Assembly (NCBI GenBank): GCA_937876195.1 | Contig: CALEIK010000004.1 | Span: forward strand, 1-64,000 | Length of the DNA stretch: 64,000 nucleotides | Reading direction: 5' to 3' | DNA from: an uncultured Flavobacteriales bacterium | GTDB taxonomy: Bacteria; Bacteroidota; Bacteroidia; Flavobacteriales_D; Crocinitomicaceae | Shown: piece after piece, positions 39,037 to 48,187 of the stretch | How the letters are laid out: each line of letters begins with the position of its first letter | Numbering within the stretch: position 1 is the first letter of the stretch | Translations under genes and position numbers: made by a program | Notes under the pieces: generated by a model | What the model was told of the DNA's origin: nothing | Seen by the model: only the letters and a program-made list of their open reading frames with translations | Databases searched by the model: none

Positions 39037-40305
39037 ATGAAAATTATGAAAAATGTGGTTCTTTGTTGTTTGTTTTTCTTGTTAACAAATGGATTGATTG
39101 GTCAATGGACCATTCAAAATGTTGCTGGTCAAAATGGAGCGCGAATTGATGATGTCTTTTTTGTAAATGATACAATTGGATGGTTAGCTGGTGGTGGTTC
39201 TGGTATAATTTATAAAACAGAAGATGCAGGCTTAACTTGGACTCCCTCGTTAACAAGTGGAGATTATTTACGAAGTATTGAGTTTGCAACTCCTCAACTT
39301 GGGTTTTGTGGAAGTTTGGATAATCGATTCTACAAAACGACGGATGGAGGAGATAATTGGGTGGATATTGCACAAACCATTTCACCAGTTCCAGAGGGAA
39401 TCTGTGGTATTTCTGCACCGTCTTCAGATGTGATTTATGGGTGCGGAATTTGGTCAGATCCTGCTTATGTGATAAAGTCATCCGATGGCGGTAATAGCTG
39501 GATTTCTATTGACATGTCGCAATACGCATTATCTCTTGTGGATATTCATTTCATGACCGAGAATGAAGGTTTTGTTGTCGGTCGAGCCAACCCAACAACT
39601 GATGGAGGTGTGATTTTGCATACAAATGATGGCGGTGCAACCTGGACAGCCGTTCATAACACCATGGTTGATCAAGACTATATATGGAAGATTCAATCTC
39701 CTGATGGAGTTAATTTTTTCGCCTCCATACAATCTGCTCCGTCGAGTGGGAATGTTCGAATGTTGAAATCGACAGATATGGGGCAAACTTGGGAAACGGT
39801 AATTGTTAATAATACCTTCACTTATGTACAGACCGTTGGGTTCCTGACTCCGTTGAAGGGGTGGACTGGTGGTGAAAATACGTTGTACAAAACCGAAGAT
39901 GGTGGAGCAACGTGGCAACAAGATTTTGTAGGGAACTACTACAATCGCTTTTTTAGGTTGAATGATTATACCGCCTACTTGTCAGGAACATCCGTATACA
40001 AATTTGTAGATGGAAATTTGGGAATCGTTGAAAATTATCCCTACCAAGAATTTCATTCTATTTTTGTTTCACCGAATCCAGCATCTTCTTTCTTGAATGT
40101 AAAAATTGACTTTGCATCCGATACACAGAGTGAAATTAATTTGATCGCAGCGGATGGGAAGATAGTGAAGCAGATTTACAAAGAAATGAGCAATCAAGGC
40201 CATGTGGAGTACAATGTTTCCCTTAATGGAATTCCTGCTCAAACATTGTTTCTTACAGTAAACACGAATGAAGGATTGTTTTATCGAACGGTGATCCTAG
40301 AATAA
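39037..40305 (+). CDS. YCF48/BNR-like beta-propeller protein with T9SS sorting domain
   Basis: 422 residues; two possible ATGs three codons apart (39037, 39046). Signal peptide ends GLIGQ. Repeated BNR/Asp-box-like and YCF48-type units: GGSGIIYKTEDAGLTWTPSL, RFYKTTDGGDNWVDIA, VIKSSDGGNSWISID, ILHTNDGGATWTAVHN, MLKSTDMGQTWETV, LYKTEDGGATWQQD. The end is a type A T9SS domain (FVSPNPASSFLNVKIDFASD, then a TLFLTVNTNEGLFYRTVILE finish). A secreted propeller of unknown ligand; sialidase activity is not implied because catalytic residues are not evident. Confidence 0.9.
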   Translation: MKIMKNVVLCCLFFLLTNGLIGQWTIQNVAGQNGARIDDVFFVNDTIGWLAGGGSGIIYKTEDAGLTWTPSLTSGDYLRSIEFATPQLGFCGSLDNRFYKTTDGGDNWVDIAQTISPVPEGICGISAPSSDVIYGCGIWSDPAYVIKSSDGGNSWISIDMSQYALSLVDIHFMTENEGFVVGRANPTTDGGVILHTNDGGATWTAVHNTMVDQDYIWKIQSPDGVNFFASIQSAPSSGNVRMLKSTDMGQTWETVIVNNTFTYVQTVGFLTPLKGWTGGENTLYKTEDGGATWQQDFVGNYYNRFFRLNDYTAYLSGTSVYKFVDGNLGIVENYPYQEFHSIFVSPNPASSFLNVKIDFASDTQSEINLIAADGKIVKQIYKEMSNQGHVEYNVSLNGIPAQTLFLTVNTNEGLFYRTVILE

Positions 40306-40326
40306 TCGGAACCAATTACTTTATTA

Positions 40327-41559
40327 TTAATTGTGATATGCCTGGAAAATGGCCATTAACTCATCAGGTGGAATGATGCCATGGTCAAATTCGCCCATTC
40401 GTTCTAGTACTTTGTTTGTTGCCGCTGGGTTCAATCCCATGCGGATTCCCATCTCTCGAATGCAGCGAAGTTCTTCTTCGCCTATGCTCCGATCAACATG
40501 CATCATTAATACCAGTCGCTGAAACTGCAAAATGCGATCCGCCTCAAATTTCGGCGGTTGAAAATCAATATTTTCTTCAAACACACGCTTGAATTCAGTA
40601 GGTGATACACCCAGTTGCTTTGCAATCACAGATAAGAAATTGAATTCTTGCTCACGCAGTTTACTATCCGCTTGCGCCAGTTGAACCAGCTGAGCGAGAA
40701 GGCTTAATTTTTCACGATTTTCTTCTTCGTCAACTTTCGTGTCGAAAAAATCAAGGGTGTGCTTACATACTCGCTCAAGCGCTTCAGGAAGGAAGTCATG
40801 TTCCCATGGTTGCACTGCATCAAATGTATGTCCAGCATTAGGAATGATTGCGACTTTTGTTTTTAACCAACCAGCAATGCGTTCACTTTCTTCGATAGGT
40901 ACTGATACATCTGCATCTCCATGAATAACTAGGGTAGGAGTGGTTGAATTACGGCAATACTTTTCGATGTCCAATCGCTCTTGATTTTGTAGGAAACTCT
41001 CGTGTTGACTGTAATTGTGGGGCATTTGTTGCAATGTTCTGCCATTTTCACGGTGATAAACACCAATAACTTTCCATGCCTCCAATTCATCTCCTGTTGG
41101 AAACCGATCTTTAATCGAAGCAATCGAAGCCCAAGCGGCAATTTTCTTTACAAATCCATTGTCCGATTGCAAGAGTGCAATTCCACCGCCACGAGAGTGA
41201 CCAATGAGATAGATGTCAGGAATTTCATGGAACTTGTCAAAGACGACAGATAAAATTGATTCAAAATCAACAATTTCCTTAGCGTATGAATTCTCACTGA
41301 ACGCATCTAAATCACTAAAGTCAATGGGATTATCAACCGTTCCGCCGTTGTGACTTACATTGTATTTAAGAAATGCATAGCCTTGTTCAGTGAAGTAGTT
41401 CATCACCAAATTCCAACACCCCCAATCCTTGTATCCCATATATCCATGAATGAATACAATGAGTTTTTTATTCCAATTTTCAGGAATTTTAAGATCGTAC
41501 AAACTGTCACGACCAGAAGCTCCAATAAAAACCTGATTTGTTACGTGCGTCGGCTGCAA
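40327..41559 (-). CDS. Alpha/beta hydrolase fused to a TerB-like domain
   Basis: 410 residues. Residues ~1-275: alpha/beta hydrolase with VFIHGYMGYKDW oxyanion region, nucleophile GHSRGGGIA, acid in VIHGDADVSVP, and His in IPNAGHTFDAV. After a DEEENREKL linker, residues ~285-410 are helical: LLAQLVQLAQADSKLREQEF, NFLSVIAKQLGVSPTEFKRV, MMHVDRSIGEEELRCIREMG. This matches the TerB-like (tellurite-resistance TerB) pattern of acidic, metal-associated helices. I know of no characterised enzyme with this pairing. No signal peptide, so cytoplasmic. Its last ~45 codons were copied to 38733-38869. Confidence 0.85.
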   Translation of the reverse strand: MQPTHVTNQVFIGASGRDSLYDLKIPENWNKKLIVFIHGYMGYKDWGCWNLVMNYFTEQGYAFLKYNVSHNGGTVDNPIDFSDLDAFSENSYAKEIVDFESILSVVFDKFHEIPDIYLIGHSRGGGIALLQSDNGFVKKIAAWASIASIKDRFPTGDELEAWKVIGVYHRENGRTLQQMPHNYSQHESFLQNQERLDIEKYCRNSTTPTLVIHGDADVSVPIEESERIAGWLKTKVAIIPNAGHTFDAVQPWEHDFLPEALERVCKHTLDFFDTKVDEEENREKLSLLAQLVQLAQADSKLREQEFNFLSVIAKQLGVSPTEFKRVFEENIDFQPPKFEADRILQFQRLVLMMHVDRSIGEEELRCIREMGIRMGLNPAATNKVLERMGEFDHGIIPPDELMAIFQAYHN

Positions 41560-41572
41560 GGAATGAGAACGA

Positions 41573-41863
41573 TTAATTTAAGTAGACACGAATAAAATGT
41601 CCCCCGTTCTCAATGAATTTAATATTGCCGGCATTCCACTTATGCATAATGTTTCCTTTTGAAAACTGAATCATTCCGTCTTTTACTTCAATTCCCTCCA
41701 ACCAAGATCCAGTATACTTTTTCTCAATTGTTCCTGCAATCATAATGATTTCACCGCATTTACATTCCTGCATTTCTTTCACCACATTGTTTACATCCAC
41801 TTGAGAGTAAGCAACCGAAGTCATTAGAAAAAATCCAGCGATAAATAAGCTTTTCTTAAACAT
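41573..41863 (-). CDS. Hypothetical small secreted protein, 96 aa
   Basis: Signal peptide MFKKSLFIAGFFLMTSVAYS. The short mature domain contains EMQECKCGEIIMIAGTIEKK, with a CKC pair, and ends in a beta-rich stretch (GNIKFIENGGHFIRVYLN). Not recognised. Ends 13 bases upstream of the hydrolase start on the same strand, so the two are likely co-transcribed. Confidence 0.65.
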   Translation of the reverse strand: MFKKSLFIAGFFLMTSVAYSQVDVNNVVKEMQECKCGEIIMIAGTIEKKYTGSWLEGIEVKDGMIQFSKGNIMHKWNAGNIKFIENGGHFIRVYLN

Positions 41864-41977
41864 AGTCTTTTGTTTTTGGTTTCAAGGTTTGAAGATATAA
41901 AAATAGTTTGAATCATTGCCCTAGAAATGATTTTCTTTCCCATCCTTTTCACTATCTTAGCGAATCAATTCGTCAAT

Positions 41978-42361
41978 TTGAGAAAAGGATTAATTTGTGG
42001 TTTGGTCATTTTATTAATGAGCTGTAATAGTGATTACGGGCATAAAGTTGTTGGTGACAATCTCACTGTTTACTTCACAGATCGAAACGACGAGAAACTA
42101 GCTGAAACAATTGCCGTCTTCTGGAAAGAAAATGATTTAATCGGTAATACCAAGCAGGACCTTCAGGTGGTTCGACTTAAAAAGAAAATTGAATTAAGAA
42201 TCATTGCCAATGATCCAAAGAATGTGAAAAATATGCCTTTTGATGAACGAAAATTATTGGTAGAGCTAGAACAAGAGTTACAAAAGGAAATTGGCGAATC
42301 ACCTTTACAATTGGTTATTTGTAACAACAAATTTGAATCCATTTATACCCCGTCCGAATGA
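41978..42361 (+). CDS. Putative lipoprotein, 127 aa (first gene of the DAHP-synthase operon)
   Basis: The frame is open from an ATG at 41927, but a TTG at 41978 (LRKGLICGLVILLMSCNS) gives a standard lipoprotein signal with lipobox LMSC. I prefer that start, although the ATG remains possible. Mature part: DNLTVYFTDRNDEKLAETIA, KQDLQVVRLKKKIELRIIAN, then LVELEQELQKEIGESPLQLV. A small alpha/beta domain, not recognised. Its stop overlaps the ATG of the RPE-like gene (ATGA type), so it is part of the same operon. Confidence 0.65.
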   Translation: MRKGLICGLVILLMSCNSDYGHKVVGDNLTVYFTDRNDEKLAETIAVFWKENDLIGNTKQDLQVVRLKKKIELRIIANDPKNVKNMPFDERKLLVELEQELQKEIGESPLQLVICNNKFESIYTPSE

Positions 42362-43362
42362 AAATTTCAGCATCGATATACAGCGATAAAAAGCGTCCCC
42401 TGAATGAAGTAATAGAAGATTTGGTAAGTCACCAAGTGGATTTGTTGCATGTGGACTGCAACGATGACTTAGCGGTATTTGATGATATTAAAGCGATTCG
42501 CAAGTTGTGCGATTTACCCATTGATTTGCATATCATCACTGAATATCCGAGCAAGTACTATCAATTATTGGAAGAAAATCCAGTCGAGTATGTCACTTTT
42601 CAGTACGAGGATTTAAAAGAACCGTTGGCCCTTCCTGATACAATTTCAGGAAGAAAGGGAATCGCAGTGATTACCCCGACCACAGTGCGTATTTTTGACG
42701 AGTTCAAAAATTATGATTTCATCCTCATCATGGCAACTATCCCAGGTCAGAGTGGTGGTAAATTTGATACGGTCAATTTCTCAAAAATTAGAGAGTTTAG
42801 AAACAATTACCCAGGAAAATCGATTCACGTTGATGGTGGCGTTAATCCTGAAGTGTCTTTTATTTTGAGAAATATGGGTGTCACAAGTGCTGTCTCAGGT
42901 TCGTATTTATTTAATGCTGCAAGCGTGGGAAACGCATTGATGAATTTAACGAAACGATCCATTGAATCTGAATATACTGTTGCCGATTTCATGATTCCCT
43001 TGGAAGAATCACCAGTGATTGCATTGAAAGATCTATCGTTGGAAAGCGTATTGAGAACAATTGATGCAGGAAAACTAGGGTTTACGTTGGTGGTGGATGA
43101 AAGCACCAAGCTAAAGGGATTGATTTCGAACGCTGATGTGAGAAAGGGACTATTAAGCACCCTTGCTGATTTGAACAAAGCGAACCCTGTTGCATTTATC
43201 AACGAGAAACCTACACATATTTTAGAAACTGCCACAGTGATTGAAATGTTGCAGTTGATTAAACGAAGTAACTTCCCAATTATGTATCTTCCCGTGGTCA
43301 ACGCAGAAGGATATGCAAAAGGAATTGTTACTTTTGTAAACTTGATAAAAGGAGAATTATGA
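42358..43362 (+). CDS. Ribulose-phosphate 3-epimerase-like TIM barrel fused to two CBS domains
   Basis: 334 residues. Residues 1-210: an RPE-type barrel with metal ligands in the right order: H31 and D33 in LLHVDC, H58 in LPIDLHIITEYP, D159 in IHVDGGVN, and the IPGQSGGKFD loop matching RPE's NPGFGGQ.F. Residues ~215-334: two CBS motifs (VADFMIPLEESPVIALKDLS, and KPTHILETATVIEMLQLI) that usually bind adenine nucleotides and gate activity. The RPE-CBS fusion is unusual; CBS pairs are normally found on arabinose-5-phosphate isomerase (KdsD). Located between a lipoprotein and DAHP synthase with overlapping start/stop codons. The substrate is open: pentose phosphate or an LPS/shikimate-related sugar phosphate. 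Confidence 0.85.
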   Translation: MKISASIYSDKKRPLNEVIEDLVSHQVDLLHVDCNDDLAVFDDIKAIRKLCDLPIDLHIITEYPSKYYQLLEENPVEYVTFQYEDLKEPLALPDTISGRKGIAVITPTTVRIFDEFKNYDFILIMATIPGQSGGKFDTVNFSKIREFRNNYPGKSIHVDGGVNPEVSFILRNMGVTSAVSGSYLFNAASVGNALMNLTKRSIESEYTVADFMIPLEESPVIALKDLSLESVLRTIDAGKLGFTLVVDESTKLKGLISNADVRKGLLSTLADLNKANPVAFINEKPTHILETATVIEMLQLIKRSNFPIMYLPVVNAEGYAKGIVTFVNLIKGEL

Positions 43363-44357
43363 TCTTACACCTAAAAGACAATATCACAAACGATAAAGCA
43401 CAGATTATAGCCGAGCAATTGAATGCTTTTTTGGTTCAATCCAGAGGGAAAAATGTACTAATTACTGAAGCTTCATTGAAAGAAGTTCCAAAGGAAATGG
43501 ATGCATTTGTTGACGATTTTTGGGTGTTTGACAATGATATTCAACTGGCATCAAAAAAATACCGCTCCGAGAAACGTGAAGTGAAAATTGGAAATGTAAC
43601 GATCGGTGGTAATCAGAAAACCACGCTAGTCATGGGTGGACCTTGTTCCGTAGAATCGGAAGAGCAAATTCGTTCAGCAGCTGAATTGTTGGTAGGAATG
43701 GGATTGACAACGCTACGTGGTGGATGTTACAAGCCAAGAACGAGTCCATATTCATTTCAGGGAATGGGATTAGAAGGATTGAAATTACTTGTGAAAATGC
43801 GTGAGGAATACGGACTGAGCGTGATTACAGAAGCAAGAGATGCTACACACATTGATGAGATCATCGAACATTCTGACGTGATTCAAGTCGGAGCGAAAGC
43901 AATGTATGACCAAGGAATTTTGCGCGCATGTGCAAAAACACAGAAACCTGTGCTGATAAAGCGTGGATTCGGAACAACGTTGAAAGAATTTGTTCAGGCC
44001 GCGGAATTTGTACTTTCTGGAGGAAATGAAAATGTGATTTTATGCGAGCGCGGTTTGCGTACGTTTGAAACCAATACACGATTTACGTTGGATTTATGTG
44101 GCGTCGCTTGGTTACAAGAACACACCAACTTACCGATAGTTTTAGACCCGAGTCACGCAATGGGCTATGCCTACGGTGTGCCAGTTTTGTCAAGAGCCTG
44201 TGTTGCAATGGGAATTGACGGTTTGTTGATTGAAACACACCCCAATCCGAAGGTGGCGAAGTCAGATGCTTCTCAACAACTGAACTACGATGAGTTTAAA
44301 CAACTGGTGGAAAGCTTGAAGCCTGTTGCAACAAGTGTAGGATACTCAATGATTTAA
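43359..44357 (+). CDS. aroF: DAHP synthase (3-deoxy-7-phosphoheptulonate synthase), type I-beta
   Basis: 332 residues. N-terminal ~75 residues form a ferredoxin-like/ACT-type regulatory segment. The barrel starts at VMGGPCSVESEEQIRSAAEL and contains CYKPRTSPYSFQGMGLEGL, PVLIKRGFGTTLKEF, DPSHAMGYA and HPNPKVAKSDASQQL, which are I-beta DAHP synthase motifs rather than KDO8P synthase ones. Condenses phosphoenolpyruvate and erythrose 4-phosphate, the first step of aromatic amino-acid synthesis. Start overlaps the RPE-CBS stop by four bases. The regulatory domain suggests feedback control. Calling it aroF follows common use for the family. Confidence 0.92.
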   Translation: MILHLKDNITNDKAQIIAEQLNAFLVQSRGKNVLITEASLKEVPKEMDAFVDDFWVFDNDIQLASKKYRSEKREVKIGNVTIGGNQKTTLVMGGPCSVESEEQIRSAAELLVGMGLTTLRGGCYKPRTSPYSFQGMGLEGLKLLVKMREEYGLSVITEARDATHIDEIIEHSDVIQVGAKAMYDQGILRACAKTQKPVLIKRGFGTTLKEFVQAAEFVLSGGNENVILCERGLRTFETNTRFTLDLCGVAWLQEHTNLPIVLDPSHAMGYAYGVPVLSRACVAMGIDGLLIETHPNPKVAKSDASQQLNYDEFKQLVESLKPVATSVGYSMI

Positions 44358-44361
44358 GAAG

Positions 44362-45039
44362 ATGTTTTTAGAAAAAAATATACGTGGATTGTGTGATAAA
44401 TTCGGATTGGATTTTGAAGAATTTTTAGCCGATTTAGAAGTCGAATCGGTGGATGAGTTATCTGTTTCGGATCTGGAAGTCATTTGTGATGAATATGAAG
44501 TTGATTTACATGCACTTCTGTTCAATCACCCATTCAAATCGAACCATTTCAAAGACAAACTAGCCAAAATTAAACTTTTGGTTGTTGACGTGGACGGTGT
44601 GATGACGGATGGAGGAATGTACTTCACCGAAAATGGTGATCAAATGAAGAAATTCAACGCCAAAGACGGCATGGCAATAATGCATTTGACGAAGAATGAT
44701 TTCCAAGTGGCAATTATTTCTTCGGGATTTAAGGCAGAAGCAGTGCAGAAAAGAGCTGAGATGTTGGGGATTCAGCATTGTTCCGTAAGCCGTGATCCGA
44801 AAATGGAGACATTAAAAGCGATTTGTTCTGATTTGAAGATTGGTTTGGAAAATGTCGCGATCATTGGTGATGATATCAACGATTTGGAAGTGATGAAAAA
44901 TGTAGGTTTTTCAGTTTGTCCAGCAGATGCTGTGCATGTTGTGAAATCAAATGTTGATATTATTTTAAATAAAAAGGGTGGAGAAGGCTGTGTCAGAGAA
45001 TTTATTGACCATTATGTATTATCTTCGCCCTTGAATTAA
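44362..45039 (+). CDS. KdsC-like HAD phosphatase with N-terminal helical extension
   Basis: 225 residues. From ~67: KIKLLVVDVDGVMTDGGMYF gives HAD motif I (DVDGV), IISSGFKAEAVQKRAEMLGI gives motif II, and IIGDDINDLEVMKNVGFSVC gives motif IV. The short ~160-residue cap-less core matches KDO-8-phosphate phosphatase (KdsC). The first ~66 residues (LCDKFGLDFEEFLADLEVES, then ELSVSDLEVICDEYEVD) are a helical, acidic extension that KdsC does not have. It lies four bases after DAHP synthase. KDO-8-phosphate phosphatase or another C-terminal deoxysugar phosphatase is the likely role. Confidence 0.87.
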   Translation: MFLEKNIRGLCDKFGLDFEEFLADLEVESVDELSVSDLEVICDEYEVDLHALLFNHPFKSNHFKDKLAKIKLLVVDVDGVMTDGGMYFTENGDQMKKFNAKDGMAIMHLTKNDFQVAIISSGFKAEAVQKRAEMLGIQHCSVSRDPKMETLKAICSDLKIGLENVAIIGDDINDLEVMKNVGFSVCPADAVHVVKSNVDIILNKKGGEGCVREFIDHYVLSSPLN

Positions 45040-45044
45040 TTTGC

Positions 45045-46265
45045 ATGAAAAGTATAACATTAGGTATAGTAAGAGAAGGAAAGGTGCCCCCAGATTTACG
45101 AGTACCTTTGACACCTAAGCAGTGTAGGAAAGTTGAATTGATTTATCCTCACGTAAAAATAGTTGTCCAACCTAGCCCCGTAAGAGTTTACAAAGACCAA
45201 GAGTTCATTGACGAAGGAATCGCGATGAGCGAGGATTTGTCCATGTGTGATATTATTATTGGCGTGAAGGAAGTAAATGTGCCCGACTTGATTCCGAATA
45301 AGAAATACATGTTCTTCTCACATACCTTCAAGAAACAAACCTATAATAGAGAATTGCTTAGATCTATTCTTGAAAAGAAGATTCAGTTAATTGATTACGA
45401 AATCTTAAAGGATAAGCAGAACAAAAGAGTGATTGGTTTTGGAAGATATGCAGGAATTGTTGGAGCATATAACGGGTTTTTAACCTACGGTAGAAAGCAT
45501 AAAATATATGATTTAAAGCCTGCGCATCAATGTAAGGATCGCAAGGAGGTAGAAGAAGAATTGAAAAAGGTTGTGCTTCCAGCAGATACACGAATTGTTT
45601 TGACAGGTTTTGGAAGGGTTGGACATGGTGCAAAAGAAATCATTGATTTGTTGCCGATTACTGAAGTAACACCTGAAGAATTTTTAACGCGTAAGTTTGA
45701 TGCACCGGTATTCACCCAACTTGAGTTGGAGGATTATTACGCGCCGCGTGATGGAGGTGTTTTCAATAAGAGAGAGTTTTATTCCAATCCAGAGAAGTAC
45801 CGTTCTGATTTCGCGAAATATTTACCTATTACAGATATGTACATTCCTTGCCATTATTGGAGCAATAAGGCAGATTTTATTATTACACGTGATGATTTAA
45901 AAAAGGAGAATGTACGTTTATCTGTTGTTGCAGATGTTTCCTGTGATATTGACGGACCCGTAGCATGCACCATTCGCCCAAGTAAGATAAGTGAACCGAT
46001 TTATGGGTATGACCCAGTATCGGAAAGCGAGGTGGATTTTATGAATCCAAAGGCGATTGCTGTGATGGCGATAGATAATTTGCCGTGTGAATTGCCACTG
46101 GATGCTTCTGAAGATTTTGGAAATGAATTGATTAAACATGTTTTTGACGCTTTGTTCCTTGAAGACCCAACCGATATGATTGGAAGAGCAAGTGAAACAA
46201 CACTCGATGGTACGTTGACAGAAAATTACGCTTACCTGGAGGATTTTGTATATAGTAGAGAGTAG
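45045..46265 (+). CDS. Alanine-dehydrogenase/saccharopine-dehydrogenase-like oxidoreductase
   Basis: 406 residues. N-terminal AlaDh_PNT-type domain: ITLGIVREGKVPPDLRVPLT, EVNVPDLIPNKKYMFFSHTF, and VIGFGRYAGIVGAYNGFLTY. The NAD-binding part shows IVLTGFGRVGHGAKEIID, and ADVSCDIDGPVACTIRPSKI is a motif shared with saccharopine dehydrogenases (L-lysine-forming). The most likely activity is NAD(P)-dependent reductive amination or lysine-type chemistry; substrate not assigned. It follows the KdsC-like gene by five bases and precedes a transporter that starts at the stop codon, so it belongs to the same operon. Confidence 0.82.
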   Translation: MKSITLGIVREGKVPPDLRVPLTPKQCRKVELIYPHVKIVVQPSPVRVYKDQEFIDEGIAMSEDLSMCDIIIGVKEVNVPDLIPNKKYMFFSHTFKKQTYNRELLRSILEKKIQLIDYEILKDKQNKRVIGFGRYAGIVGAYNGFLTYGRKHKIYDLKPAHQCKDRKEVEEELKKVVLPADTRIVLTGFGRVGHGAKEIIDLLPITEVTPEEFLTRKFDAPVFTQLELEDYYAPRDGGVFNKREFYSNPEKYRSDFAKYLPITDMYIPCHYWSNKADFIITRDDLKKENVRLSVVADVSCDIDGPVACTIRPSKISEPIYGYDPVSESEVDFMNPKAIAVMAIDNLPCELPLDASEDFGNELIKHVFDALFLEDPTDMIGRASETTLDGTLTENYAYLEDFVYSRE

Positions 46266-47588
46266 ATGCAAAAAGGAGATAGAAAGATAATCAGAGGATG
46301 GGTCTTTTACGACTGGGCAAATTCAGTGTACAATCTTGTTATTTCTTCTGCCATCTTCCCTATTTTCTACGACAATGTCACCACACAACATTTTTTAGAT
46401 AAAAACGGCTATGAAACATTGCCTGAAGGTGTCTCGGTAACCGTTGATTTCTTTGGGTATCAATTATCATCTTCTGTGTTGTTGTCCTGGGTTTTGTCAG
46501 CATCTTTTTTGGTAGTATCCATCCTTTCCCCAATGCTCTCTGGTGTAGCTGATTTCTCTGGGAATAAGAAGCGTTTTATGCAGTTTTTCTGCTACTTGGG
46601 AGCGCTTTCGTGTATTTCATTGTACTGGTTCAATCCCGCAAATCTTGAACTTGGAATGGTTTCCATTTTTCTTGCGAGTATTGGTTTCTGGAACAGTTTG
46701 GTATTTTACAACGCCTACTTGCCAGAAATAGCGGAACCAAAGGACCATGACAAAATTTCAGCACGAGGTTTCTCCATGGGGTATTTTGGAAGTATGATTT
46801 TATTGGTGATTTGTCTTTCAATCATCATGTTTATCGATAAAAAATATACGCCAGTTTGTTTTATTCTTGTGGGACTCTGGTGGATTGGCTTTAGTCAGAT
46901 TACGTACCGCGTAATTCCCAACAATGTATACAAGCGAAAAAGCGAATCAGGAGTGATTTGGAAAGGATTTAGAGAGCTTCGTGCCGTATTCAAAGAGTTC
47001 ATGCAAATCAAGCAATTAAAGCGCTACCTCTATGCATTTTTCTTTTTCAATACAGGAGTCCAAACCGTGATGCTGATGGCTGTGATTTTTGCCAAGAAGG
47101 AAATTTCATGGTCAGAGGGCGGAGGAGATGTTGGGTTAATTATCGCTATTTTATTGATTCAGATTTTGGGAGCTGCAGGAGCATTTATCATGTCGCGCGT
47201 ATCAGGAATTATTGGAAACATCAACACGCTGGCAATTTCAGTGAGTATTTGGATCATTGTGTGTGGAGCAGCTTTTGTCGTTCAAACACCTTTTGAATTT
47301 TATTTCTTGGCAGCTTCGGTGGGATTGGTAATGGGGGGTGTTCAAGCATTGGCAAGATCCACGTATTCCAAGTTTTTACCTGAAACGCAAGACCATGCAA
47401 GTTATTTTTCGTTTTATGACGTCACTGAGAAAATTGGAATCGTAGTAGGAACATTTTCCTTTGGCTTTTTAGAAGCCAACACGGGATCTATCCGCTACTC
47501 AATTATTTCTATAGCGTCCTTTTTCGTTATAGGATTAATATTGTTATTTTTAGTGCCTAAAAGGCAGACACAAGAGATTGCCAACTAA
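46266..47588 (+). CDS. UMF1-family MFS transporter (Atg22-like)
   Basis: 440 residues, about twelve membrane helices. The N-terminus (RKIIRGWVFYDWANSVYNLV) carries the D-W-A-N-S motif of UMF1/Atg22 proteins. LGALSCISLYWF, SARGFSMGYFGSMILL, MSRVSGIIGNINTLAISV and GGVQALARSTYSKFLPE follow family order. In yeast vacuole Atg22 exports amino acids; bacterial members are mostly unassigned. It starts directly at the previous gene's stop, so I infer export or uptake of an operon metabolite, such as an amino acid. Confidence 0.9.
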   Translation: MQKGDRKIIRGWVFYDWANSVYNLVISSAIFPIFYDNVTTQHFLDKNGYETLPEGVSVTVDFFGYQLSSSVLLSWVLSASFLVVSILSPMLSGVADFSGNKKRFMQFFCYLGALSCISLYWFNPANLELGMVSIFLASIGFWNSLVFYNAYLPEIAEPKDHDKISARGFSMGYFGSMILLVICLSIIMFIDKKYTPVCFILVGLWWIGFSQITYRVIPNNVYKRKSESGVIWKGFRELRAVFKEFMQIKQLKRYLYAFFFFNTGVQTVMLMAVIFAKKEISWSEGGGDVGLIIAILLIQILGAAGAFIMSRVSGIIGNINTLAISVSIWIIVCGAAFVVQTPFEFYFLAASVGLVMGGVQALARSTYSKFLPETQDHASYFSFYDVTEKIGIVVGTFSFGFLEANTGSIRYSIISIASFFVIGLILLFLVPKRQTQEIAN

Positions 47589-47602
47589 GCGAATGTTTTA
47601 AA

Positions 47603-48187
47603 ATGTCTTCTATGAAATTGTTTCTATCATTACTTATCCTGTTGTTATTGATTTCCTGTAAAGATGAAAATAGCGATGATAATGTAAAAGTGTCAAAAAT
47701 GCTGATGCTTCTTAAGTTAGATTATCAAACGAATGTACTGGAAGGTGGAACACAGATTGAACTGGCTTCGTATGACAACTATTTTGACTCGATTCCGTTG
47801 CAGGTAAATTATGTTGAACCAGCGGATTTTGGAAGTCTTTCTGTCTATTATGAGCCAACGAACGGTCTTATCTTCGATGGTTCTATTATTCTTGATTCCC
47901 TAGGGCAAGTGAATTATCCCGGATCGTTTTTTGCAAGCGGTGAGTTTTCTGTAATGGATGAGCCATTACCAGCAATTGATAGTACCATGTTTCAGTTGGT
48001 GCATTATGAATTGGACGGTACACCAATTGATTACACTGCTATTTGGGAAGCGGTAAGTAATTTGATGAATGTCAATGTATACCGTTTAACAAAAGTGAAT
48101 TCAAAAATTGGCTTATTCCTTTATGCTCCTAACACGGAAACTGGAGATCAATCGGAATGGAGCTGGTATTTAATCTTTGAGAAATAA
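47603..48187 (+). CDS. Putative lipoprotein, 194 aa
   Basis: Starts MSSMKLFLSLLILLLLISCK, with lipobox LISC at the end of the signal; the second Met (47612) is an alternative start. Mature domain: acidic, with EGGTQIELASYDNYFDSIPL and a beta-rich C-terminal part. Not recognised. It is 14 bases after the UMF1 transporter and is the last gene of the plus-strand operon, which ends in a terminator at 48186-48220. Confidence 0.75.
   Translation: MSSMKLFLSLLILLLLISCKDENSDDNVKVSKMLMLLKLDYQTNVLEGGTQIELASYDNYFDSIPLQVNYVEPADFGSLSVYYEPTNGLIFDGSIILDSLGQVNYPGSFFASGEFSVMDEPLPAIDSTMFQLVHYELDGTPIDYTAIWEAVSNLMNVNVYRLTKVNSKIGLFLYAPNTETGDQSEWSWYLIFEK

Noticed and set aside
39044..39481. 145-residue minus-strand frame within the BNR/T9SS gene
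   Set aside because: Shadow of the propeller gene; His/Gln/Leu-rich antisense pattern with no known motif.
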